64,000 bases of DNA from Alistipes senegalensis JC50 (GTDB taxonomy: Bacteria > Bacteroidota > Bacteroidia > Bacteroidales > Rikenellaceae). Positions within the stretch are counted from its first letter, which is position 1. Every line of letters starts with the position of its first letter. Below the pieces are notes generated by a model that searched no databases, was not told the origin of the DNA, and saw nothing but the letters and a program-made list of their open reading frames with translations. Where the stretch lies: positions 3,472,001 to 3,536,000 of the forward strand of contig NZ_CP102252.1 of NCBI RefSeq assembly GCF_025145645.1, read 5' to 3'. A program made the translations under genes and the position numbers. Shown here piece after piece: positions 36,511 to 43,370 of the stretch.

Positions 36511-37272
36511 CTAATAGATGAAAGGGATGATGCGTTTTCGGCGGAGTTTCGTGAACTCCTCGCCGAACTCCTGCTCGTAGCGGCGGCGGAGCGACGCTGC
36601 GCGGGGTGCGAGGTTGGCGAAGGTCCACCATGCGAACACCGCACCCGCCCACGACCACGAGGCGATGGCAAAGCCCGTCCATTCCATCAGTTCGCCGAAA
36701 TAGTTGGCCGATGAAACGTAGCGGAACATTCCGCCGCGGGGGATGTAGTGGCGCGTGTCGCCGGGCTTCCGCAGGTTGCGGATGATGTGGTCCGAGTGGA
36801 GGTTGACGGCCATGCCGGCCAGGAACAGCGCCCCGCCGACGTAGATGTAGGGCTGTGAGAACCAGTCGGCGTAATAGTCCGCAGGCGAGACGTAGAAGAT
36901 CCATCCGCCCTGCATCAGGGCGTTGAGCGTGTTGAAGACCATGCCCATCAGCACGATTCCGAGGGGCATTTTCCCCTTTCCGCGGATCAGCAGCGGGAAG
37001 ATGAAGACCCGCTGGAGGTAGTGCGCCTGGAAGAGACAGAACAGCGCCAGCGGTCCGGCCTGCCACATCCGTTCGGACGAGGCCCACAGCACGCACATCA
37101 GGATGAAGACCGGGGATTCCATCACCACCCAGCCGATTTTGTTCGGCACGGGAGGTCCGTATCGGCGGTCGAAGAGGTAGCCGTAGCCGGCTTCGAAGAA
37201 GTGGAGTGCGGCGAAGACCACGCCGGCCAGCAGGGCCATGACGGTCAGGAAGATCGAAAAGGTTTCTGTCAT
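36511..37272 (-). CDS. Steroid 5-alpha-reductase (3-oxo-5-alpha-steroid 4-dehydrogenase family)
   Basis: 253 residues with about six or seven hydrophobic helices. The start at 37272 follows a good promoter; frames extending further upstream are not supported. Residues equivalent to the mammalian SRD5A2 catalytic pair are present: Glu52 in VVMESPVF and Tyr85 in AHYLQRVFIFPL. The NADPH-binding C-terminal half is strikingly similar to SRD5A1/2: NLHSDHIIRNLRKPGD, YIPRGGMFRYVSSANYFGE, EWTGFA and the terminus IIPFIY. It should reduce the delta4 bond of 3-oxo-delta4 steroids or bile acids to the 5-alpha (allo) form at the inner membrane. It is the first gene of a three-gene operon with OYE and SDR partners. 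Confidence 0.93.
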   Translation of the reverse strand: MTETFSIFLTVMALLAGVVFAALHFFEAGYGYLFDRRYGPPVPNKIGWVVMESPVFILMCVLWASSERMWQAGPLALFCLFQAHYLQRVFIFPLLIRGKGKMPLGIVLMGMVFNTLNALMQGGWIFYVSPADYYADWFSQPYIYVGGALFLAGMAVNLHSDHIIRNLRKPGDTRHYIPRGGMFRYVSSANYFGELMEWTGFAIASWSWAGAVFAWWTFANLAPRAASLRRRYEQEFGEEFTKLRRKRIIPFIY

Positions 37273-37299
37273 AATCGCATGCGTCGGGTAAAAACGCGT

Positions 37300-37330
37300 T
37301 AAAGATACGGATTTTTTTGCTTCCGGCAAG
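37300..37330 (-). promoter_or_regulatory. Promoter of the steroid-reductase operon
   Basis: Minus-strand TATCTTTA (37307 to 37300) is a 7/8 match to TAnnTTTG. CTTG (37330 to 37327) lies 19 nt upstream. The 5-alpha-reductase ATG is about 28 nt downstream. The operon is separated from the upstream gad gene by a terminator, so it has its own control. Confidence 0.65.
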
Positions 37331-37386
37331 TTTTCGGATGCGCGGATATTGTCCAGTTTGGCATCGGGATATGGCAGGGCGCAAGA

Positions 37387-37423
37387 AAACGGCCCCGCTT
37401 CATTTTCCAAAGCGGGGCCGTTT
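37387..37423 (-). terminator. Terminator of the glutamate decarboxylase gene
   Basis: AAACGGCCCCGCTT (37387-37400) pairs perfectly with AAGCGGGGCCGTTT (37410-37423) around a nine-base loop. On the minus strand the stem is followed by TTTTCTTG. It lies 22 nt after the gad stop. Confidence 0.88.
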
Positions 37424-37445
37424 GCCGGAGATTTCCGGCATTCGA

Positions 37446-38861
37446 TTAATGCGTGTAGACCTTGCCTTTCTGATGCTCCTTGTTCTCGTACTTGATGCGC
37501 GAGGGGGTGGGGTACTGGAGTTTCTCGAACTCGGCGACGGCGTTGCGGATGTCGCCCAGCAGCATGTCGGCCATGTCGCGCGACATGCCCTGGCGCACGA
37601 CGATGCGCATGACGATCAGGTTGTCGATGTTCTTGGGCATGGTGTAGGCCGGAACCATCCAGCCGCTCTGCTGCAACGATGCCTGGAGGTCGAAGAGCGT
37701 CCATTTGGCCTTCTTGTCGTACTCGGGGTCCATCATCCAGATGAACAGCGGGTTGACGACCTCCTTGGCGTAGTTCCTGAAGCACGGCATCTTGCCGATC
37801 TGCGTGTGGCAGTACCGGGCGATGTCCATCGAGTTCTGCTGAACCTCCTTGTAGCCCTCGAATCCCAGACGGATGAAGTTGTAGTACTGGCCGAGAATCT
37901 GCGCCGCCGGGCGCGAGAAGTTCAGACCTACCTGCGTGATGTTGGCGCCGAGGTAGTTGACCGAGAACGACATCTCGTCGGGCAGGTATTTCTTGTCCTT
38001 CCATACGACCCATCCCAGGCCCGGGTATACCAGTCCGTATTTGTGGCCCGACGTGGAGATCGACAGCACCCATTTGAGGCGGAAGTCCCACTTCTTTTCG
38101 GGACGGAGGAACGGCAGGATGAAACCTCCCGACGCCGCGTCCACGTGGATCGGAATTTCATAGCCGGTCTTCCGGTTGTAGGCGTCGAGGGCCTTGTCCA
38201 GCCCTTCGATGTCGTCGTCCAGACCCGTCCACGTCACGCCGGCGATGGGCACGATGCAGATGGTGTTCTCGTCGCAGACCTTCAGGGCCTCTTCGATGTC
38301 GAGCGTGGGCTTGTCGAGGGTCAGGGGCACGGTGCGCATCTCGATCTGCCACAGCTGGCAGAACTTCTCCCATACGACCTGGAATCCGGTGCTCATCACG
38401 AGGTTCGGTTTGTCGAAGGGTTTGCCGGCGGCCTTGCGGCGGTTGCGCCAGCGGAGCCATGCGGCCACGCCGCCCAGCATGCAGGCTTCCGACGAGCCGA
38501 TGCCCAGCGCTCCGGTCTTCCACTCGGCCTTTTCGGGCGTGTTCCACAGGTTTGCGACGATGTTCAGGCAGCGTCCGCACATCACCGCTACGCGGGGATA
38601 CTCCGTTTCGTCGATGTAGTTGATGTTGATGGCCTCGTTCATCAGACGGGTGGCGTAGTCGTCCATGTAGGTCGTCACGAAGGTTGCCAGGTTCAGCCGC
38701 GGCTGGGTCTGGGGATAGGTCTCGTCCTTGACCAGCTGATAGGCTATTTCGGGTGCGGTCTTCTCCTTGGGGATGAATTCCGTCGGGGCCGGCGAACGCA
38801 TCTCTTTCGATCCGAAAATGTCTGTCAGGGTGTCCTCGGGTGTGTGTTTTTGCTGATTCAT
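37446..38861 (-). CDS. gadB: Glutamate decarboxylase (PLP-dependent)
   Basis: 471 residues starting MNQQKHTPED; an in-frame upstream ATG would add 15 residues without family similarity. Group II decarboxylase motifs: IGSSEACMLGG, the acidic pair in HVDAASGG, and the PLP lysine in STSGHKYG. The C-terminal stretch ends KVYTH; a C-terminal His participates in pH-dependent closure in E. coli GadB. It converts glutamate to GABA and CO2, consuming a proton. No Glu/GABA antiporter gene is next to it here. It is transcribed alone, between its own terminator and the divergent sirtuin gene. Confidence 0.95.
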   Translation of the reverse strand: MNQQKHTPEDTLTDIFGSKEMRSPAPTEFIPKEKTAPEIAYQLVKDETYPQTQPRLNLATFVTTYMDDYATRLMNEAININYIDETEYPRVAVMCGRCLNIVANLWNTPEKAEWKTGALGIGSSEACMLGGVAAWLRWRNRRKAAGKPFDKPNLVMSTGFQVVWEKFCQLWQIEMRTVPLTLDKPTLDIEEALKVCDENTICIVPIAGVTWTGLDDDIEGLDKALDAYNRKTGYEIPIHVDAASGGFILPFLRPEKKWDFRLKWVLSISTSGHKYGLVYPGLGWVVWKDKKYLPDEMSFSVNYLGANITQVGLNFSRPAAQILGQYYNFIRLGFEGYKEVQQNSMDIARYCHTQIGKMPCFRNYAKEVVNPLFIWMMDPEYDKKAKWTLFDLQASLQQSGWMVPAYTMPKNIDNLIVMRIVVRQGMSRDMADMLLGDIRNAVAEFEKLQYPTPSRIKYENKEHQKGKVYTH

Positions 38862-38957
38862 AATGCGAAAATTTTGTTTTTGGTATACATCGTCCGAATC
38901 TTGCATGAACTATGCCATAAATTTCGTACTTTTACCCCTGCGTAACTATTCCATGCC

Positions 38958-39671
38958 ATGAAAAAACTCGTAGTCTTTACCGGCGCCGGAGTCAGCGCCG
39001 AAAGCGGTCTTGCGACGTTCCGCGATTCCGACGGGACGTGGGGGAATTACAAGATCGAGGAGGTTTGTATTCCCGAGGCTCTGGATTTCAACCGTCGGGG
39101 CGTGATCCGTTTCTACAACGACCGGCGGCGCGAGATGCTCGCCGCCGAACCCAATCCCGCACACCTGGCTATCGCCGCTTTGGAGCGCGATTTCGACGTG
39201 CAGGTCATCACCCAGAATGTCGATAACCTGCACGAACGGGCCGGTTCGACGCACATACTCCACCTTCACGGCGAGCTCACCAAACTGCGTTCGTCGGACG
39301 ATCCGTCGCTCGTCGTGCCGTTCGGCGGCATCGAGCAGGGGTTCGACGACACGGCTCCCGACGGCTCGCTGCTGCGTCCGCACATCGTCTTCTTCGGCGA
39401 GCCCGTCCCCGAGTTCGGGCGCGCTTCGGCGCTTGCCGCCGAGGCCGATATTTTCGTGGTGATAGGCACGTCGCTGGCGGTCTATCCCGCTGCGTCGCTG
39501 GTGCGGTGCGTGCGTCCCGAAATTCCGGTCTATGTGGTCGATCCGGGCCGCCCGGCGATCCGGGGCATCCGCAATCCGCTGGAGGTGATCCGCAAATGCG
39601 CCGGCGAGGGCGTTCCGGAGTTGGCCGATCGCCTGCGCGAAATCTATGCGGAACATCCCGTGCACGCGTAA
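38958..39671 (+). CDS. Sir2-family NAD-dependent protein deacylase lacking zinc-binding cysteines
   Basis: 237 residues. Sirtuin motifs: VFTGAGVSAESGLATFR, TQNVDNLHERAG, LHLHGEL, RPHIVFFGE and IGTSLAVYPA. A Tyr-x-x-Arg pair (YNDR, about residues 53-56) matches the residues that let CobB/SIRT5-type enzymes bind succinyl- or malonyl-lysine. The zinc ribbon, normally two CxxC pairs after HGEL, has no cysteine here (KLRSSDDPSLVVPFGG...). The catalytic His in LHLHG is kept. Short-chain acyl removal from lysine is therefore likely. Transcribed divergently from gad and convergently to meaB. Confidence 0.93.
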   Translation: MKKLVVFTGAGVSAESGLATFRDSDGTWGNYKIEEVCIPEALDFNRRGVIRFYNDRRREMLAAEPNPAHLAIAALERDFDVQVITQNVDNLHERAGSTHILHLHGELTKLRSSDDPSLVVPFGGIEQGFDDTAPDGSLLRPHIVFFGEPVPEFGRASALAAEADIFVVIGTSLAVYPAASLVRCVRPEIPVYVVDPGRPAIRGIRNPLEVIRKCAGEGVPELADRLREIYAEHPVHA

Positions 39672-39694
39672 GGCGTTTCTCCCTTCCGCATATG

Positions 39695-39730
39695 AAAATC
39701 CCGCCCCTCGGTGCCGAGAGGCGGGATTTT
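39695..39730. terminator. Bidirectional intrinsic terminator between sirtuin and meaB
   Basis: AAAATCCCGCC (39695-39705) pairs with GGCGGGATTTT (39720-39730). An inner CTCG/CGAG pair closes a GTGC loop. T-runs are present on both strands. Confidence 0.92.
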
Positions 39731-39752
39731 CGTCCGATGGCGGGACGGCGGA

Positions 39753-40880
39753 CTATTCCGGCTTCCCGGCCCTGTCCTTGAAATAGATCTCCAGCAGCTC
39801 CTTGGCCGCGATGAACGACGATATGCGGTCTTCCAGCACGCGTTTTTCGTACTCTCCGATGCGCCCTTCGACGGCCGGATCGCGGTAGAAACTCTCCCGC
39901 AGCGCTTCATGGATCGTTTCGTACATCCAGTATTTGTTCTGCCGGTTGCGGTTGTGCTGGAAATAGCCGTTTTTCTCGATGTGGTCGAGATACTCCTCGA
40001 CGCCTTTCCAAACCTCCTCCAGACCCGTCCTGGCCACCGCCGACGAGGTGTAGACCTTGGGGCGCCAGCCCGATTCGGGCACCGGGAACAGCCTCAGCGC
40101 GCTTTGGAACTGCGTCTGCGCCAGCTCCGCTTTGTGGATGTTCTCGCCGTCGGCCTTGGTGATGACCATCAGGTCGGCCATCTCCATGATGCCGCGCTTG
40201 ATGCCCTGCAATTCGTCCCCCGCGCCCGAGATCTGCAACAGCATGAAGAGGTCCACCATCGAATGCACGGCGGTCTCCGACTGCCCGACGCCCACCGTCT
40301 CGATGAAGATGACATCGAATCCGGCGGCCTCGCACAGCACGATCGTTTCGCGCGTCTTGCGGGCCACGCCGCCCAGCGATCCCGCCGAAGGGGAGGGGCG
40401 CACGAAGACCGAAGGGTTGTTGCAGATGCTCTCCATGCGGGTCTTGTCGCCGAGTATCGAACCGCCGCTGCGCTCCGACGAGGGGTCGATGGCCAGCACC
40501 GCGAGCTTGTGGCGCAGCGATACGACCATGTTGCCGATGGCCTCGATGAACGTGGACTTGCCGGCTCCCGGGACGCCCGTGATGCCGATGCGGACCGAAT
40601 GCCCGGCGTGGGGCAGACACGCTTCGATGATCTCCTGCGCCTGCGCATAGTGCGCCGGATTGGACGATTCGACCAGCGTGATGGCCTGCGAGAGGGTGGT
40701 GATGTTGCCCGCGAGGATGCCCGCGACGTACTCTTCGGTCGAAAGCGCACGCTTCTTGCGCCGCTTGAAATAAGGACTTATTATCGGTTGGTCCTCAACG
40801 CCTTCCGTGACATTGAGTGCCGTATCGTGATGCGTGTCCGCATACTCTTTTTCGTAGTGGTCTATCTTGGTGAATGACAT
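39753..40880 (-). CDS. meaB: MeaB/ArgK-type methylmalonyl-CoA mutase-associated GTPase
   Basis: 375 residues. G3E-type GTPase motifs: Walker A GVPGAGKST, AIDPSSERSGGSILGDKTRM, ETVGVGQSE and the base-recognition motif TKADG. The C-terminal half (KYWMYETIHEALRESFY) is the helical dimerisation part typical of MeaB. It guards and reloads adenosylcobalamin in methylmalonyl-CoA mutase. The mutase genes are not in the window, but the epimerase and decarboxylase of the same pathway lie 2.5 kb away. Six nt separate it from the upstream thioredoxin-like gene. Confidence 0.95.
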   Translation of the reverse strand: MSFTKIDHYEKEYADTHHDTALNVTEGVEDQPIISPYFKRRKKRALSTEEYVAGILAGNITTLSQAITLVESSNPAHYAQAQEIIEACLPHAGHSVRIGITGVPGAGKSTFIEAIGNMVVSLRHKLAVLAIDPSSERSGGSILGDKTRMESICNNPSVFVRPSPSAGSLGGVARKTRETIVLCEAAGFDVIFIETVGVGQSETAVHSMVDLFMLLQISGAGDELQGIKRGIMEMADLMVITKADGENIHKAELAQTQFQSALRLFPVPESGWRPKVYTSSAVARTGLEEVWKGVEEYLDHIEKNGYFQHNRNRQNKYWMYETIHEALRESFYRDPAVEGRIGEYEKRVLEDRISSFIAAKELLEIYFKDRAGKPE

Positions 40881-40886
40881 GGGTCG

Positions 40887-41351
40887 TTACCTGGTTGTTT
40901 GTTCGATCAGTTTTTCGTTGAATTGCAGCGAGTTGCCCATCCATACCGCGCGGTTTTTGGCGTCGGTGAGCACCCCGAACGGCACGTAGGTCACACCGAA
41001 GGCGGTGAACGCCTTTTCCGTGCCGAGGGCCGCGCCGATCCGCTTCGAGAGATAGGGCCTGAGCAGCGGCGTGACTTTCGCGGCGTCCTCCTTCGTGACG
41101 ACGATCACGCGCAGTTTGGCCCCTGTTTTGTCGGTGATCTCTTTCAGGCGTTTGAGCGAGGCGATGCAGGCGGGGTTCGAGGAGTGGAAAAACTCGATGT
41201 AGGTCGCGGGTGCGGCCTCCGGCTGGTTGTCGTCGAGCCATTTCGAGATTTTGAGCTCGGGGACGCGGTCGCCGAGCACGATATTCTGGGCTGCGGCGCC
41301 GCCCGCAGCCGCGACAGCCGCGAACGACAGGATAAGGAGCACTTTCTTCAT
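40887..41351 (-). CDS. Secreted thioredoxin-fold protein without a CxxC motif
   Basis: 154 residues with a Sec signal (about 1-21, ...GGAAAQ). It reads as a TlpA-like thioredoxin fold: GDRVPELKISKWL, TYIEFFHSSNPACIASLKRLKEI (where an active-site CxxC is expected), RVIVVTKED, and FGVTYVPFGVLTD with the cis-Pro. Only one Cys (in NPAC) remains, so disulfide exchange is unlikely; thiol binding or a structural role is possible. It is the first gene of the meaB operon. The family assignment is by eye and moderate. Confidence 0.7.
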   Translation of the reverse strand: MKKVLLILSFAAVAAAGGAAAQNIVLGDRVPELKISKWLDDNQPEAAPATYIEFFHSSNPACIASLKRLKEITDKTGAKLRVIVVTKEDAAKVTPLLRPYLSKRIGAALGTEKAFTAFGVTYVPFGVLTDAKNRAVWMGNSLQFNEKLIEQTTR

Positions 41352-41381
41352 AGAGAACCTTGTTTTTGTACACGAATAAAA

Positions 41382-41429
41382 GTGTCGTTACGACACCAAA
41401 GATAACGATTATTTGCCAGATGGAACAAT
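41382..41429 (-). promoter_or_regulatory. Promoter with abutting palindromic operator for the thioredoxin-like/meaB operon
   Basis: On the minus strand -33 ATTG (41429 to 41426), 21 nt, then -7 TATCTTTG (41404 to 41397), a full consensus. The perfect 15-bp palindrome GTGTCGTTACGACAC (41382-41396) begins at the very next base and covers the expected start site. TTTTAT follows. The same module occurs at 43039-43061. Confidence 0.7.
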
Positions 41430-41445
41430 TTTTCAGGAACAAGTT

Positions 41446-42435
41446 ATGAAAATAGGACTCGATACGGCCCCGGTCACGCTCCGGGGCAATTACTTTCAGC
41501 ACCTGGCCGGGGTGTTGGAAAATTACGCTCCGGAACATGAATATGTCGTTGACGCAAAGCGCTATGGGCACCTCGACCTGTACCACGGCTTCAGATCCTC
41601 GCTGCCGCTCTCCGTACACCTGGGGCGCATTCCGGCGGTGATGACCGTCCCCAACCTCGATTTCCTGCGTTATCCGCACCTCTACACCTTTTCCGAGCGG
41701 CTCATCGCCCTGCGCCTCTACCGCCGGGCGCTGCGGCAGGCGCGGCGGGTCATCACGGTCAGCACGCCGGCCCGCGAGGAGCTGTCGCAGCGCCTGCGCA
41801 TCGACCCCGCGAAGATCGAGGTCATGATGCCGCTCGCAGCCCGCGTGCCGCAGGAACCGCCGCTTCAAGCGGAACTTGAACACACGCGGCGCAAATACGA
41901 TCTCCCTGAGATGTTTATTCTGATGATAGGAGCCGTCGAGCCGCGCCATAACCACCAAGTGGTGCTGGATGCGCTCGCGCTGTTGGATTCGCGTGTCGGG
42001 GTGGTCGTCTGCGGCCGCCGCACGGTCTATTCGGATTTTCTGCTCGACTATGCTCGCGAGCGGCATTTGGCCACGCGCGTGGATTTCATCTACGAGCTGA
42101 CCTCCGCGGACCTTCCGGCGTTGTTCCGCATGGCGCGGGTCTTCGCCTACCTGCCCGACGCCTGCTCCGAGGCGTCGATCGTGCCGGTGGTCGAGGCGTT
42201 GCGCGCCGAGCTTCCGATGGTGCTGAGCGACACGCGGCTCAACCGCGAGGCCGCCGGCCATGCCGCCGCCTACGTGAACCCCGAGGTCCCGGGCGAGGTC
42301 GTCGCGGCGCTGGAGAACGCCCTCTGCGACGAGTCGTGGCGGCAGACGATGCGCCGGCGCGAACGCCGGCGCGCGGAACTTTTTTCGGAATACGCTGTGG
42401 CGGAACGCCTTATGCAGATTTATACGTCGCTCTGA
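41446..42435 (+). CDS. GT4-type glycosyltransferase
   Basis: 329 residues starting MKIGLDTAP at 41446; an upstream in-frame TTG is less likely. GT-B fold: the N-terminal domain includes TVPNLDFLRYP and ITVSTPAREELSQRLRI. The C-terminal nucleotide-sugar domain has IGAVEPRHNHQVVLDAL, RVDFIYELTSADLPALF and YLPDACSEASIVPVVEAL, with the glutamates of the retaining GT4 signature. Donor and acceptor are unknown. It is a single gene rather than part of a polysaccharide cluster. It overlaps the convergent HTH gene by 16 nt. Confidence 0.88.
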   Translation: MKIGLDTAPVTLRGNYFQHLAGVLENYAPEHEYVVDAKRYGHLDLYHGFRSSLPLSVHLGRIPAVMTVPNLDFLRYPHLYTFSERLIALRLYRRALRQARRVITVSTPAREELSQRLRIDPAKIEVMMPLAARVPQEPPLQAELEHTRRKYDLPEMFILMIGAVEPRHNHQVVLDALALLDSRVGVVVCGRRTVYSDFLLDYARERHLATRVDFIYELTSADLPALFRMARVFAYLPDACSEASIVPVVEALRAELPMVLSDTRLNREAAGHAAAYVNPEVPGEVVAALENALCDESWRQTMRRRERRRAELFSEYAVAERLMQIYTSL

Positions 42436-42704
42436 CCGGCTGCGGGAAGTTCGATGCCTCTGATGCGGCCCGTCATCAGCCACTCCAGGTCGATCTGCGG
42501 ATAGCAGACGTGGATGCGGCGGGCCAGCTCGGGGGAGAGGGGCGCCAGGCCCGTCAGCACGTCGTAGAGCGCTTCGCTGTCGGGAAGGCCGATCCGCCGG
42601 GCGAAACTCCCGGTGTAGAGCCCCGATGCGCGGATTGCGAACCGGAGGCGTTCGTGGTCGAAACGGTTGTTGTCGCTGCGGCGGCGGTGGTCTTGCTGTT
42701 TCAT
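42420..42704 (-). CDS. Small XRE-like helix-turn-helix protein
   Basis: 94 residues. A basic, polar N-terminus (KQQDHRRRSDNNR) precedes a helical domain with the pattern of phage-repressor/XRE HTH proteins: RLRFAIRASGLYTGSFARRIGL, then DVLTGLAPLSPELARRI and the terminal IDLEWLMTGR, close to the common INxEWLLTG ending. No effector domain is present. The only promoters visible upstream are the tandem minus-strand units at 42965-43083, giving a leader of about 250 nt. It may regulate those units and the meaB promoter, which share a palindrome (inference). Confidence 0.72.
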   Translation of the reverse strand: MKQQDHRRRSDNNRFDHERLRFAIRASGLYTGSFARRIGLPDSEALYDVLTGLAPLSPELARRIHVCYPQIDLEWLMTGRIRGIELPAAGQSDV

Positions 42705-42739
42705 GGTGGTGTGGATTTTGGGGACCTCTGTGCCGCGCC

Positions 42740-42960
42740 CGTAAAAATACGAACGCGGACTACTGTTTGCTTACCCAACGGACGGCTCTGGAAAAACCTT
42801 TGTAGCAGTAAGCGCATATAGCCCGCGCCGTAACGACGTAGGAATCATATCCCGTGCCATACGGCGCAGGCTGCACCGCAAGCAGGATATGCACTTGACT
42901 GCTAAGATAAATTTTCCAGATTTTTCCGTTGAGTCAAGACAACCCGCTGTTGCGGATTGC
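42740..42960 (-). ncRNA. Candidate structured RNA or long 5' leader upstream of the HTH gene
   Basis: Two perfect helices abut: GCTTAC (42769-42774) with GTAAGC (42808-42813), directly followed by GCATAT (42814-42819) with ATATGC (42887-42892). The second encloses an 8-bp stem GCGCCGTA (42825-42832)/TACGGCGC (42860-42867) and a small CTGC/GCAG hairpin (42871-42885). A consensus minus-strand promoter (CAAA 42992-42995 and CAAAGATA 42965-42972 as read on the plus strand) would start transcription near 42958. No convincing protein is encoded. It was not recognised as tmRNA, RNase P or SRP RNA. It could be a free small RNA or the leader of the HTH mRNA. Confidence 0.4.
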
Positions 42961-42964
42961 AGGA

Positions 42965-43138
42965 CAAAGATAGCAAAAAATGCGCTTGTTCCAAAACCGA
43001 ATTGCATATGGCTTTGCAAAACCTTCCGACTGATAAAAGGGTCGTTACGACCCCAAAGATAGGAAAAATGCGTTTGTTCCAAAACCGAATTGCATATGGC
43101 TCTGAATCTTCCGAATGATAAAAGGGTCGTCACGACCC
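42965..43138 (-). repeat. Two tandem promoter-palindrome repeat units
   Basis: Unit A (42965-43053) and unit B (43054-43138) are about 85-89 bp direct repeats sharing most bases. Each begins (plus strand) with CAAAGATA and ends with GGGTCGTnACGACCC. Read on the minus strand, each unit is palindrome, TTTTAT, spacer, TTTTGG and then -7 TATCTTTG. Unit A has ideal spacing (TTTG, 19 nt, TATCTTTG); unit B has 18 nt. The unit B -7 box abuts the unit A palindrome, the same geometry as at the meaB-operon promoter. Confidence 0.8.
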
Positions 43139-43272
43139 TTTGTACGCCGAAACTGCGCGGTTTTTCCTTTCCGGCGGCGGTTTTTCCGGAGCCGCCCGGA
43201 CCCGAAATCGTCTTTTCGGACACATCCCGCGAATTTCGAAGCCAAACTATTGCCAAAAAAAGTCCGCCGAAT
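43139..43272. other. Intergenic sequence between the repeats and the mce promoter
   Basis: No gene or strong signal is visible. Frames crossing this stretch on either strand show no recognisable protein. The whole gap from 42705 to 43370 is less GC-rich than its surroundings. Confidence 0.5.
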
Positions 43273-43304
43273 TTTGGCGGTTCTGAAAGATTCGTCTATC
43301 TTTG
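43273..43304 (+). promoter_or_regulatory. Consensus promoter of the mce-mmd operon
   Basis: -33 TTTG (43273-43276), 20 nt, -7 TATCTTTG (43297-43304): an exact match to the Bacteroidetes sigma consensus. The mce ATG lies 67 nt downstream. Confidence 0.88.
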
Positions 43305-43370
43305 TGTTCGCAAAATAACAAAGGACGAAACAACACATAAATATTCACTAACTTAAATTTAATTGTTGCT

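Noticed and set aside
41382..41402. Palindrome plus TTTTAT considered as an intrinsic terminator
   Set aside because: The stem is short, and transcription from the adjoining -7 box would begin inside it, so the RNA would lack a full hairpin. An operator is more likely, although read-through transcripts could still be affected.
42771..43256. 161-residue minus-strand frame across the tandem promoter repeats
   Set aside because: It spans the repeat units and the predicted RNA helices, is not similar to any family I recognise, and its content is explained by the regulatory repeats.
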